Positions 45,120 to 55,298 of a stretch of DNA of 64,000 nt are shown here, in pieces; within the stretch, counting starts at the first letter, position 1, and every line of letters begins with the position of its first letter. This stretch comes from Saturnia japonica (Eukaryota > Arthropoda > Insecta > Lepidoptera > Saturniidae). The stretch spans positions 12,807,018 to 12,871,017 of the forward strand of contig CM065319.1 of the NCBI GenBank assembly GCA_033032175.1, written 5' to 3'. The translations under genes were made by a program, and so were the position numbers. The notes beneath the pieces are model-generated. The model did no database searches, was not told the origin of the DNA, and worked only from the letters and a program-made list of their open reading frames with translations.

Positions 45120-46144
45120 CTAAAGGGACGACAACAATCGGTTCGTATAGATGGGGCTACGTCTAATTGGTGTGAGCTTGGTGCTGGCGTCTCTCAGGGT
45201 GGTATACTTTCACCTCTTCTTTTTCCCCTCTTTATTAACCTTTTAACTCATGAACTGCGATGTACGTATCATTTGTATGCTGATGACCTGCAATTATACA
45301 CACAGGCCGCAGTAGATTCTCTATTAGATGCAATTTATACTATTAACCGGGATCTAAATCATTAAGGGATTGGTCTGAGAGATTTGGCTTATCAGTTAAT
45401 CCTTCCAAATGTCAAGCAATTGTAATAGGGAGCTCTCGTATGATTACCAGAATAGACTTCAGCTCGCTGCCTCAGATTATTTTCAGTGATCTTGTCATAC
45501 CGTTTAGTACGGAAGTAAAGGACCTTGGTTTACACATTGATGCCAAATTGGATTGGAGAACTCATATTTCCAAGGTTAGTCAGAAAGTGATCGGTACTCT
45601 AAAGTCTTTTTATCGCCTGAAAAATTTTCTCCCAGTTAAAACGAAAACCATGCTAGTGCAATCTATAATATTTCCTTTAATTAACTATGGTGATGTGTGC
45701 TTTTACGATCTGAACGCTGACCTTCTTAACAAACTTGACAGATTACTCAACAATTGCATTCGATTTGTTTTTAATCTTCGTAAGTATGACCGTGTATCGA
45801 GCCATCGTTCAGAGCTTAATTGGTTGCCCATACGCCAGCGTCGGAGTTTGCGGGCTCTGACAACTCTGTATTCTATTCTATTTTCTTCCAACACTCCCTC
45901 TTACTTAACTCCACATTTTCAGTTTTTATGCTCTAATCATGACCTTAACCTTCGCTCTTCTAATAATCTTATTCTTTGCTGTCCTGTCCATACTTCCGGT
46001 CTAGTACATTCATCTTTCTATATTCAATCTATTCTCTTATGGAATGCGCTTCCTTATGAAATCAGGATGTCATCTAATCGTTTCAGTTTTAAAGTCAAGG
46101 TACGTCAGCTTTACCAGTGTCATTTAGCAGAATTATCTGGTTAA
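45120..46144 (+). pseudogene. LINE reverse transcriptase, C-terminal half (broken)
   Basis: Frame one (to 45365) reads GRQQSVRIDG, CELGAGVSQGGILSPLLF (RT block with QG.LSPLLF) and LYADDLQLY, where YADD (45276-45287) is the polymerase metal-binding box. It ends at TAA 45363-45365. A one-base shift resumes at 45362 with LRDWSERFGLSVNPSKCQ and AIVIGSS, then runs open to TAA 46142-46144. The 3' part carries the LGLHID and LDWRTHI region, TMLVQSIIFPLINYGDVCF, the NNCIRFVFNLRKYD and LNWLPIRQRR regions, and the WNALPYEIR tail. These are typical of the RT thumb and C-terminal part of CR1/Jockey-type LINEs. The endonuclease and RT N-terminus are absent by 5' truncation. With a single frameshift and 780 open bases the copy looks moderately young. 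The 63-aa antisense frame is a shadow. Confidence 0.85.
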
Positions 46145-46199
46145 TGCTGTATTTAGTACTTAATGTTGAATAATTATACTTTTATTTATTGTATTGATA

Positions 46200-46275
46200 T
46201 TTATGTATGATGTTATGTGTATGTATTGTATATGTGTAGTATATATGTATTATATATGTAGTATATTGGTGTTGA
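46200..46275 (+). repeat. GTAT/TATATG low-complexity tract in LINE 3' UTR
   Basis: Repeated TATGTGTA and TATATGTAG words follow the reverse-transcriptase stop. It is a purine-pyrimidine alternating tract inside the LINE's 3' UTR and has probably expanded by slippage. Confidence 0.6.
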
Positions 46276-46453
46276 TATTTTATTTATATATTGTGATATT
46301 AAATAGGTTAAACATAATTTCATAAAAACCTTACCTTTTACACCTACCAACATTTATCTCTGCATCACCTAATAGTTGACTGGCAGAGAATGCCTTAGGC
46401 ATTAAGTCCGCCATTGTGTATTTAACGCATAATGTGTAAATAAATAAATAAAT

Positions 46454-46636
46454 AAGATCGCAGCCAAATAATCTAGTGTAAAGAAACCCTACGTCGAGTA
46501 GGGTTTTCAGAACTGTTGCTCAAGGTCCGCAACGCGTTAGTAATACCTACGGTATTCGAAGCGTCCATAGGTTACGATAGGCGCTTACCAGCAAACAGAC
46601 CGTATACTTGTTTGCCATTTTTGTGGTATATATATA
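46454..46636 (+). repeat. 'Family B' 3' half, after the LINE
   Basis: AAGATCGCAGCCAAATAATC, GAGTAGGGTTTTCAGAACTG, CCGCAACGCGTTAGTAATAC, GAAGCGTCCATAGGTTACG, GCGCTTACCAGCAAACAG and TTTGCCATTTTTGTGGTATA match 39265-39427 and complete the copy started at 45024. Confidence 0.8.
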
Positions 46637-47724
46637 AACCTACCACCTAGCTTGCTGTATGTTTGTGAGTTCGAAACGAAATAGGTAGTTATACAGATCG
46701 AGTGCAAACAGTAACAATATGGTATGTAGAATCAACCCACACTTACAAAGTATTAATTAGAATGATGGCGGGCGTAATGTCAAATGTCGGGTAAATGCCA
46801 ACACGTAAAAAGTCATCGGTCATGGTGTGCGTGAGTTTATTCTAGAAGGCATTATACTTCCGCGCTGGCTAATGTACAAGTACCTTTGAGCATTCAGTAA
46901 ATCTTATTTTAAATTAGTTTTCTGCTACCATACACGAAGTAATGGATTTGTATTTAAAACATTTATTTGATTCATGAGACGAAGATTAAATGAAGCTTTT
47001 AAATATATATCATTTTATATTACTGAGCAGTGTAAGAAACTATCTGGATTTTAATTTAAGATATCTTTTATCTATCTCTGTAAAACATAAACTTTAATGT
47101 ACGAACGGAATTTTATGTTTATTAAGTTTTATCTATTAAGATCCCGGAACAGTCCCCACAGGTCATAAGCGTCTTGGAAAGCGCAACGCTGAACCTAATT
47201 ATTAGATTTAAGTTTAAGATTTTTATATTCAAGTAGTGCATATCATAACCCATAATACAGGCCTAGTATATATTTATATAATGTACACTTTAGGAAATAA
47301 GTAGAATTCATTTCAAATTAACAAAAAAATACAGGTTAAAGTAAGAGATATTCGAACATTTTTCATCGAAGCTGAACACGAGTGTGATTTACCCGATGAT
47401 AAGTGAAGTAGTCATAAGTCCTTGAACAGTGGTCACCGTTCAGCGATTTAAGATTTGTCAACAGCCGATATTGCTGTCTAAGCCCGCTTGCTAAGCAGAA
47501 AAAACGACATAAACGGATATATGAGTAATTTGGGTCATCGCAATTGAGTCAGCTAGAGTACCCTATAACTTTGATACTTTTGATAATTTTATCTGGGTCT
47601 AGCAGGTAGGATATGACTAGAATCGTGACCACCATACACCAGGCGTAACACTTTCTATAACGGTAAGCTTAAACTTGTCGCGTTCTAGGATTAGCCAGTG
47701 TCAGCTGCCAAGAGGCTCGTAAGC
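46637..47724. other. Non-coding DNA, nothing firmly recognised
   Basis: No gene-like frame. At about 47385-47500, TTTACCCGATGATAAGTGAAG and CAACAGCCGATATTGC may be a very decayed SINE-like repeat (compare the 3' end of family A), but the match is too weak to call. Confidence 0.35.
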
Positions 47725-47790
47725 CGGCATGAAAGAAAAGAAAGAAATCATTTATTTTATACGATAGCAACGACCGGTGATAGATTGCCG
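47725..47790 (-). repeat. LINE-type 3' end with (TTTC)n tail, minus strand
   Basis: The plus strand reads GAAAGAAAAGAAAGAAATCA followed by TTTATTTTATACG. On the minus strand this is AATAAA then a (TTTC)n tail, like 39914-40015. The 70-aa plus frame 47698-47910 overlaps it and is spurious. Confidence 0.4.
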
Positions 47791-49039
47791 AATTCTCAGT
47801 GGTCGTTATTTTTTTTTAATTATACTGTGATTATTATTAGGCACAGTACCGTCGTGATAATTGAAAATATTCCAAACAACCAAATAGTACAAACAAATAC
47901 AAAAATGTAAATTATTAAATTTCGTTAACAAAGGTTAAAAAGGAAAAAGGAGTTACTTATTATAACATACTTTAGAGATATTACATATTATTATTTAAGT
48001 AAAATTAAATTCCAAACAATCCCTATTATGTAACATTGTTTCTTATTACATAAAGCGATCGCTATCGATTGTTACACATAAACAATAAACATCAGACGTT
48101 TCACAGCCAAAACGCTATGAGATAAACGATAACAGTAAACTGAATAGCCCATCTGATATAGTTTTATGGAGATCAATAAAGGACCATTACCTGAGAATTA
48201 GGTTTGTAACACACTAACCAACATGGATAGAAAATATTCTATTATTTATTTTGTTAAAACTGAAACATACCTACAATACATAACGTTCCAATTTTTTTAA
48301 TAATGAAGGGTGTTTAGGCAGTAAAAAATATTATTAATTTATTGCGTAATGTTTGTTTATATTTTCGAAGTTATACATCTTTTGACGCGTTTAGTAGAGA
48401 AAAATTGAGAACTGCGCGCGCGTCGTTTGGCGGAAGTACGACATAAATTTAGCCATGGATTTTAGAGAATAATGTTATTCATTTTACTGACTTTTTGTTT
48501 TTATTTCATTTTATCTATATTTCATAATATTTATTTATATCCAATTATTAAGTTTTGTTTCTGAAAATTGTAAAGTATTGTAATTACTGTGTCTTTAGTT
48601 AGAAATATAACCATCGAAAACTATAAAGCATTTTTTCAGCACTACTATATTTTTCTTTTCTTTTCTTATTACTCATTGATGATTATTGAGGGACCAATTT
48701 ATTTACTCTATACTTATAAAAGGCATAAACTTAAAAATTGTTGATATTAAGAAACGAAAAGTTAGAAAACGAATGAACCAGAAGCGTTAAAATATCATTC
48801 TAAAGGTCAGATCTCAGATCAGATCAAAAGATTAGATAGTGCTAAAGGTTAATTCTAAATGATAATACTGAAACTGTATTAGAGCACGCAGTTTATCTGA
48901 CAAGAAGTTTAAAATTCAACGATCATATTTCTATTATACTTTAATGCAAGTCGAACACATAATCCTAATAATGCTATCGACGAATTTGACACGTATTGCG
49001 ACAAATATTCAAGCTGACATTACTACGGTTAGTGTAATA
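47791..49039. other. AT-rich DNA, nothing recognised
   Basis: A GCGCGCGCG-type run occurs at 48414-48422. No gene or shared repeat found. Confidence 0.4.
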
Positions 49040-49245
49040 CATGCTTTACCAAGCGTGCGCTCACTGCGGAGTCCGAGCAGGAAGTGACACGGGCCAGTGC
49101 GGCGATTTCTCTAGTGCGTTGGCGATAAATAAGCGCGGGTAGTTCTAATTCCGCGAGGTATATTTACGCACTGAGCTAGGTCGGGACAATTCGCGTGGGC
49201 GACAAGTGACACGGCGTAGAGTAATCAAAATGCGGTTGCGGAAAG
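49040..49245. other. GC-rich island of unknown role
   Basis: GC- and CpG-rich block in AT-rich surroundings, with GCGTGCGCTCACTGCGGAGT, GTGACACGGGCCAGTGCGGC, TTCCGCGAGG and GTGACACGGCG; the GTGACACGG word occurs twice about 120 bp apart. No open frame and no repeat partner in the window. A regulatory element, non-coding exon or single-copy repeat fragment are all possible. Confidence 0.3.
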
Positions 49246-49557
49246 ATATCGGTTACATTTCTTCCCTTTATAGCATAGTGCTTACTCACACCTACTTTGT
49301 TTAAAAAACTTATTTGTAGCAATTTTATGTAATATTCTCATTTCATTTCAATTTAGTATACTGCATCTCGTGTAATCCTATTCAATCAGCATAAACTTTG
49401 TTTAAAATTGCAATTATAGAAAGGATACGCAGGAAACTTATTAGTATTTTGTTTCAATATTAATAATCTATACCCCAATTAAAAAGAGGCAAAATTTGTA
49501 ACTTTATAAGAAGTAATCCCCAGAACTACTGATCTGATTTTAGGGAAGATATGGATA
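49246..49557. other. AT-rich DNA, nothing recognised
   Basis: No gene-like frame or shared repeat found. Confidence 0.4.
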
Positions 49558-49772
49558 AGAAATTTCTTTGGAGTTTACTTTCTATTTGGGGCAGTTCCAA
49601 TGGTGAAATACCTCCTCCATCTTACTGAAGATCACAGCCAAATAACTTCGTGTTGTGTTCCTGCGGTGAGTACAGTTTCCAGAGCTCCTTGGGGATGAAG
49701 ATTTCTACCTATATTGATACATATGGTATTACAAGCGTCCATGAGGATGGCCGTATGCTTTTTAGCCTCCTT
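49558..49772 (+). repeat. Dispersed repeat 'family B', internally shortened copy
   Basis: Blocks AGAAATTTCTTTGGAGTTTA, TTTGGGGCAGTTCCAATGG, TGAAATACCTCC, TACTGAAGATCACAGCCAAA, TGTTGTGTTCCTGCGGTGAG, TTTCCAGAGCTCCTTGGGG and GTATTACAAGCGTCCATGAG match family B. Parts of the 3' half, including the AACGCGCTAG block, are missing. Confidence 0.7.
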
Positions 49773-50559
49773 AGATGAATAACAAAAAATCTGATTCTAA
49801 AAATTATTTCCGTTATAGAAAACTATTTTGTCCTTGAGTACTACAGACTAGTTTGTATACCTATTAAATTTTATGTTCTAATTAAAGCAAACGAATTCAC
49901 AGGCGGTTGGTAGAATAAAAGTGTTTTATCAGCAAATAATTTGCAATAAATGACAATATAAACCCTATCCCGTGTAATTACTTATGAAGCATAAATTGTT
50001 ACCTATTAACGTATGACTAAAATTACCTTTAAATAATCTACACGGTTGAGTTCATTACATTAAACTCGCTATTTGCATTGTATCGTAACATCCATAGATA
50101 AGTTATGGTCTTGAAAATGTACCAATGGACAAGCGTGGAATCGACGAAATAAATTTCTCGAGGTTGTCTCTGAATCGGGCATTACTCTGCGCCCCTCGCA
50201 CCTCACTGGGAGACCTTTATCTAATGGACAGGACCGGCTATTGTAGAATAAAGTGCTAAATTATGATCGGATCATGTTAGATTTCACGGGAGAGATCATT
50301 CCAGTATTAAAGGACCATACATTTTGCTAGCTTTAATAATATGCGAGAAGCATTCAGTGTTATTGACGTGTTATTTGATGGTTATTTTTGATGAATTGAC
50401 AGCAATAGACATTTTTCGAATAATTTATTACTTTATTTAAACGTTTAATACATTGTGTACAGGATAAATAGTTTTTTGTTATTTGAAGTTTGTCACTAAA
50501 GAGTAGGTCAGGTAAAATCTCATATTTAGTAGATTTGTGCTGGAAACAGATTTGAGAGG
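49773..50559. other. Non-coding DNA, nothing recognised
   Basis: A GC-richer patch at 50175-50240 (CATTACTCTGCGCCCCTCGC). No gene-like frame. Confidence 0.4.
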
Positions 50560-50777
50560 TAGAGCACGGAAAAATCTATTTGAAGATTTCTCTCTACTTG
50601 GGGCAGTCAGGCTCGTGGAATACCTCCACCCTACAGAAGATTGCAGCCAGATAACCATTTGTTGTGTTCCTGCGGCGAGTTTGGTTTCGAGCGCTGCTTG
50701 GAGAAGATGATTCAAGATCGGCAACGCGCTAGTGAAACTCCCATCAGACGAGCCTATGCTTGATTATCATCTTTTTT
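50560..50777 (+). repeat. Dispersed repeat 'family B', intact at the LINE target site
   Basis: GAAGATTTCTCTCTACTTGG, GGCAGTCAGGCTCGTGG, AATACCTCCACCCTACAG, AAGATTGCAGCCAGATAACC, TGTTCCTGCGGCGAG and CGGCAACGCGCTAGTG. This copy preserves the CTACAG-AAGATTGCAG junction that is interrupted at 45100/46454. The 81-aa minus-strand frame here is not a gene. Confidence 0.75.
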
Positions 50778-51274
50778 GGAAAAAAATGATGGCACTGTAT
50801 GTGTGTATGGTGGTTGTGTTACTTGGCGATGATTTTCATTGTTATTGTTTTTGAAATAATTATAGACCTCATTGTTAACCATATTTATCGACTTATTTCA
50901 GTGTGTTAATAGAAATTATTTGAGTAACATTTTGCTAAGTCTGCGACTAAAGCCACAAAAAAGTTATACTACAAAAAAAACTGATATATTTATCAAAGTA
51001 AGTCTTCATTTGTTTCTTAGAGAAGACACGCAAACACACGACATATTAGCAATTTCAAACTCCGAGAAATCTACAATTCTAAAGTTTCCTCATATACGGT
51101 GGTACTACGAGAACATTTTTGAAGCGCTCAGGTTTCTTCACGATATTTTCCTTTATCGTTAGCCGATACCAGCTGTTACCGAATACAAATGCAAAAATGT
51201 ATGCATATTCAGAAAAAAATCGTTTGTTCATACCGTGGATATCAAATCGATATTTCATCGGTCTTTTTTTCGAT
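50778..51274. other. AT-rich DNA, nothing recognised
   Basis: The 96-aa frame 50872-51162 has lysine/serine/leucine-rich random-like composition without a motif and is not supported. Confidence 0.4.
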
Positions 51275-51605
51275 TTGACCTTAGGTACTGTTAGCCTGAG
51301 GGGCCCTATCTAAAACAGAGCCGCTAATGACTTTTACAGCTTTACCGGGCTCGAGGGCGAGCGTTTAAGGCACTCAGCCGCTAAAGCGTGAGCAACAAGC
51401 ACGCAAGGGTGCCAAAGTGGCCGGACCTTGGCTTGCGCTGTTGCCGCGATTACAAAGAAGTCGTGATCTCACTAATTCCCTATTCGTAAAATTCGAGCTA
51501 AACTAACATATACATATATACATGTCAACGCCTCCTGGGAGGAAGGAAGGAACTCGTGTATATGTTCCACCGCGGCAGCGCTAATCTATTCGACTACCAT
51601 GACAT
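51275..51605 (-). mobile_element. 'Family C' retroelement 3' end, minus strand
   Basis: The plus strand reads CTGTTAGCCTGAGGGGCCC, AACAGAGCCGCTAATGAC, ACAGCTTTACCGGGCTCG, CTCAGCCGCTAAAGCG, AAGTGGCCGGACC, CTCACTAATTCCC, AATTCGAGCTAAACTAAC and CTCCTGGGAGGAAGGAAGG, which is the reverse complement order of 6770-7148. It carries a longer body than the 58170 and 61095 copies and lacks a preserved A tail. Confidence 0.7.
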
Positions 51606-52654
51606 GTATTACACTTAATCATAAGAGATAAACTGTTAACCAGCCTATCAGCTCATTTACTGTTCTTTATCAAATATAAATAATTACCTATACCTTACGA
51701 TTACACAGGTGTTAAAAACATATTCGGCCAAATCTCCACCACTCGGCTGCCAACGCACCCGTGTAGCCTATCGTAGTTCTCACTTTCCTTACTATGCCTA
51801 CAGCTTGCCAGATCGTTTAACGTTCATAGTTACTGCTCCACTCCTTAGGGTTATAGCTTATATAATCACCTTCAATAAATTGGTGATGCAATGCAAAAAG
51901 GATTTTTCAAATCTAACTGGTAGACATAAAGAAACAATATATTGATCTTAATAGAATGAACTATTGCAAGTAAATATCTCGTAGCAATTCATTTTAAATA
52001 CGACGATACCTTCAACTTTCCCTTTACAAGCGAAGTTTAGATAACGATCAAACCGAGAATAAATAAATAGTAGTATTTGAAATTCTAAATATTCGCAGCT
52101 TCGGCTAGGTGCAAATTATTGTATAGACAGTAATAACGTGGGCTTTGTACAGTACAACCTGTTGTGCAAAGTCTCTGGCTTTGGTTTCTGTATTTTTAAT
52201 GTACAAAACGACGTAAATTATCTATATGTAACTGATAAATCATTAGTTAGTATAATGAGATATAATTCGAATGTTACCGAATATTTTATGACTTGGAATT
52301 AATTTGGTGGTTTTAAGCAATGTGACTTAAATCTGCACAACTTTATAATAGCATAGATTAATTTAAATAAGTAAAACTAAGGTTAGAGGTAATTTGTGCA
52401 AAGTTGAGTTTACTAGAATTTTAGTTAAAACTTATGAAACTTTTTCAGCTCTATAGTTTTAAAGTCACTTGTCACAAGATAACCTAATAAGAATAACACT
52501 CAACTGTGTACCTAAATAAATATTTTACGATGACGTAACGTTTTTGATTGGCGTTTCCAATCACGTGATTCCCAGACAAAAAATCTCAATTTTCCCAAGA
52601 AAATGAACTATTACTTTGACAGATTTGAATTTTGAGGCTTGTTATCAATAAACA
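51606..52654. other. Non-coding AT-rich DNA
   Basis: The 78-aa frame 51709-51945 is not supported; its 3' end (GATTTTTCAAATCTAACTGG, TAG near 51900-51923) resembles a family D fragment on the minus strand. Nothing else recognised. Confidence 0.4.
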
Positions 52655-52885
52655 TAACATAACAAGCCATCACGTCTCACGCCACAGTTTCGCTGGGTAT
52701 GTTTTTTGGGTCGCATGTAATAGGGGGCGAGCCTATTGCCATTTATCGGGTACAAAGCCAAACTCCGAGATGCTACTGAGAATTTCATAGAAAAACTCCA
52801 CTTTGTTCGTCTTGGGAATCGAACCTTCCTGGGTTCGATTCCCAAGCATAGCAGTCGCTCTTAGGACCACTAGGCTAATGAGGCA
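52655..52885 (-). mobile_element. tRNA-headed SINE, minus strand, with palindromic B box
   Basis: Read on the minus strand: A-box-like TTAGCCTAGTGGTCC, GCGACTGCTATGC, B box GGTTCGATTCCC, then a body with TTTCTATGAAATTCTCAGTA, AGGCTCGCCCCCTATTACAT and the 3' end GGCGTGAGACGTGATGG, with a tail TTATGTTATG. The 3' end matches fragments at 3145 and 22150. Odd point: CTTGGGAATCGAACC (52811-52825) and GGTTCGATTCCCAAG (52832-52846) are perfect reverse complements around a 6-nt loop, so a B box is present on both strands. Minus-strand frames of 66 and 97 aa here are spurious. Confidence 0.75.
52811..52846. repeat. 15-bp perfect inverted repeat around a B box
   Basis: Arms 52811-52825 and 52832-52846 pair perfectly over 15 bp with loop TTCCTG. 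It lies inside the SINE head, so it probably arose by mutation or gene conversion of the T-arm region. Confidence 0.8.
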
Positions 52886-53032
52886 GGTATAATAAAACAA
52901 TATGATATAATAATTAAAATTGATTTTTAAACATATCATCAACATGCAAACTGTAAAAGTTGCTTGTCCCGAGAACTGAGTTAGTTGGTATGTCTCGTGT
53001 GTCAGTGCGGGTTGCCTACAATACACTTCAAG

Positions 53033-53285
53033 CCAATTACATTTTATAAATAGACGTGTTATACTCTCACTAAAAGCAATTTGAAAACGTTACGAATTTT
53101 GTTATAAGCATGTAGAAACAAAAGAGATAGGAAATCACCGCGTAAGGCGGAAACTTTGTTGTCAAAAAGGGATAGTAGTTTCTCACGTCGGTATCAAATC
53201 GAAAGTTAACTGAGGGCAATTGCCCCCTATTCACGATGGCATGTGAATAGCGTCATTGCCGTTTCTACTTATAAAATATCATTGC
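53033..53285 (+). repeat. Dispersed repeat 'family F', copy 1
   Basis: Matches 55939-56190 over about 250 bp: AATTACATTTTATAAATAGA, CGTGTTATACTCTCAC, AAGCAATTTGAAAACGTTAC, GCATGTAGAAACAAAAGAGA, TAGGAAATCACCGCG, GGATAGTAGTTTCTC, ATTCACGATGGCATGTGAAT and GCGTCATTGCCGTTTCTACT. Non-coding; same orientation, 2.9 kb apart. A longer element with more 3' sequence is likely (TATTTGTTGTTCATTACC follows). Confidence 0.75.
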
Positions 53286-53689
53286 TTCAAGTATCATATT
53301 TCGTAACGCAAAATATTTGTTGTTCATTACCATTGACGCATGTAAATAAATTTTATTCTTATTATTTGTATAGATAGTAACGCGTCAAATTATTTCAACT
53401 CGATGTCTAACCGTAATTATAAATGTCGATATGTAAATAGATAAACAATTACAAAACAAGTCGCTTATAATTTCAAAGCGGTATAAAAGCGTCGACAGCA
53501 ACGGAAGCAAATTGTTTTATTTTTTTATCACCTGTTATTGAGTTATGCCATTTGTGACCTCGCCTGTGTCGCGTCGCCCAAAGGTGAAGTGTGTTAGAAA
53601 AAATGAGATTAGTTTCGTGAATAGGTTAACCATGTTTTATAGTGTACACGTTTGAATATAAATTACTTTTATATTTTGCTGGAGAATCA

Positions 53690-54046
53690 GTTCAATCCTC
53701 GAGGACCATGTCAATCAGATTCTACTTTCAAAAGATTACTTTAAGGTTGACTATTATGTGAATGATAGTGATGTCTAATGATGATAGTGATGATAATGAT
53801 GTGATGATGAATGAAGTGACTCCCTCTCTGTGCATCCATTAAATTATTAATATGATTATTAACTGTAAATATTATTTGTACAATTGAAATAATAATAATA
53901 ATAATAAAAAAGATATATCTGATCGAGTTCCTTACCGGTTATTTACGATGAGTGGGATGTTTTCCGAACCGGTAGTAGTGTTTTAACGTTCATAAGTGCC
54001 TTCACGGGGTCCCAACTCAACAAACTATTTTTTGATTTTGATTACT
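53690..54046 (+). mobile_element. LINE 3' end: ORF2 C-terminus remnant plus 3' UTR (copy 2)
   Basis: From 53704 the frame reads DHVNQILLSKDYFKV, then DYYVNDSDV and a TAA stop (53776-53778), resembling the last residues of Jockey/CR1-type ORF2 proteins. The 3' UTR contains a GATGATGAT-rich tract (53778-53815), TAACTGTAAATATTATTTG, an (AAT)n run (53897-53916), CCTTACCGG, GTGGGATGTTTTCCGAACC and an ATTTTTTGATTTTGATT end. Copy 1 is at 1861-2210. Neither copy extends into the RT domain. Confidence 0.7.
53895..53918 (+). repeat. (AAT)n microsatellite in LINE 3' UTR
   Basis: Six to seven AAT/ATA units followed by an A run. Copy 1 has only an A-rich stretch at the same place, so the repeat expanded in this copy. 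Confidence 0.7.
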
Positions 54047-54224
54047 TTATCAATTGCTAAACATTTTACAGTTTATAACAAATGTTATTACTTTCATTAT
54101 TTTGTTTTTTTCTTTACCATCTTTACTTTCAGATGTACCATTTTAAAATCCACTTAATAACAATTGTTAGTTGTGAGAAAGACGTACCAACTGTTTATCG
54201 TTTCTAAGTGTAAGTAGTTTTTTT

Positions 54225-54312
54225 CCGGCCTTCATAAATATTTCTTCACGTTACGCTTGAAGTGCCCGAAGTCGTAAGGAACATATTGTCCATGAAACAG
54301 TTCCACAGTATC
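54225..54312 (-). pseudogene. LINE reverse-transcriptase C-terminal scrap, minus strand
   Basis: The minus strand reads RDTVELFHGQYVPYDFGH, then FKRNVKKYL and a TGA stop. The FKRNVKKYL ending is shared with 5682-5765, on the opposite strand. This is the very end of a LINE ORF; nothing further upstream is preserved in frame. Confidence 0.6.
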
Positions 54313-55298
54313 GCGGAAATAAATTTTTGTATGAATTTACAATGGATTCCGCAAAGTAACGTCTTCGTTATTTTAATAGATTATATTACTGTTTCTTCGA
54401 TGTGACAATTGAATGTGTTTTCATTTATTAACACAATATGCTTTGTTTCATGTTTTTTTTATGTATACTTACAGACTGCATATATACGTTAAAGTAAAAT
54501 TATAAGCTGACTCACACCACCTGTGGGACTGTTCTTGAAAATTCATGGTCATCGCAATAGTGTTAGTCATATCTGTCAGATGGTTTTTGTCGCAGCGGTG
54601 CCGTGTGCCTACGCGTGATGGCCAGTGGTCAATTTGTTTTTTATTCCCGCTCTACTTAAAAGTGTATCACAATGATATGCAAAGCTTGGATATAAGAAAC
54701 TCATGTTCAATACCATTTCTTAGAATTTGATTAGGTAATAATATTTTTTAAGAAGTTACTTATTATATGTTTATATTTAATTTTCTTTGTGTTAAATTGT
54801 AACGTTTTACCTTTTATCAATGATTATTTTTTTAATGCTCTGTGATTACATGAGCATAGATAAAGAAAAATAGACTGTGATATAATTTTTTTTACAATAT
54901 TGCGGCCTGATTATAATTAACTTGTATGTACGTTTGTCCTGGTTATGTCGCGTCGGTGATTTTTATTTAAACATATGTGTGCTACATTTAACATACTATT
55001 TAAGTTAATTAGTAATAATATTATGGTTTCTTTTATTCATCAGAAAAGTCGTTTAGCATATTGGTGTACATAGTCTCGTGGAAAAGGTGAAGCCCTATGG
55101 GGTTCAGCCTGGTTCCTACCACTGTACGCACCTTTGGGAAACTACAGTCGCAACTAGCACCCTTTGTACTATGATTTCCTTAGAATATTACTATTACAAA
55201 AAATCGATTTTAGATGTTATAATTATTTAAGAATATTTAATACTAGTAACCGCCCGCTGAGTTCATTTGCGTTAATTACAATATAAAAAACATTACAA
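54313..55298. other. AT-rich DNA, nothing firmly recognised
   Basis: The 61-aa frame 54545-54730 has no motif. A GC-richer patch at 55072-55160 (CGTGGAAAAGGTGAAGCCC, CTATGGGGTTCAGCCTGG) is unexplained. Confidence 0.4.

Larger units (their letters stand above)
45101..46453 (+). mobile_element. CR1/Jockey-like LINE, 5'-truncated, inserted in family B
   Basis: About 1,353 bp comprising the second half of a reverse-transcriptase ORF, a ~300-bp AT-rich 3' UTR and an (AAAT)n tail (46438-46453). It interrupts a family B repeat cleanly: 5' half ends at 45100, 3' half resumes at 46454. Before the tail the 3' UTR has TGGCAGAGAATGCCTTAGGC, ATTAAGTCCGCC and GTATAT-rich low complexity (46200-46270). No clear target-site duplication can be separated from the A-rich junction, which is common for CR1-type insertions. 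Clade call is from motif style only. Confidence 0.8.

Noticed and set aside
45276..45287. YADD box considered as evidence for a retrovirus-like or telomerase gene
   Set aside because: Flanking blocks, the C-terminal layout and the (AAAT)n tail fit a non-LTR LINE; no LTRs, protease or integrase are seen.
50872..51162. 96-aa open frame
   Set aside because: Random-like lysine, serine and leucine-rich composition with no recognisable domain.
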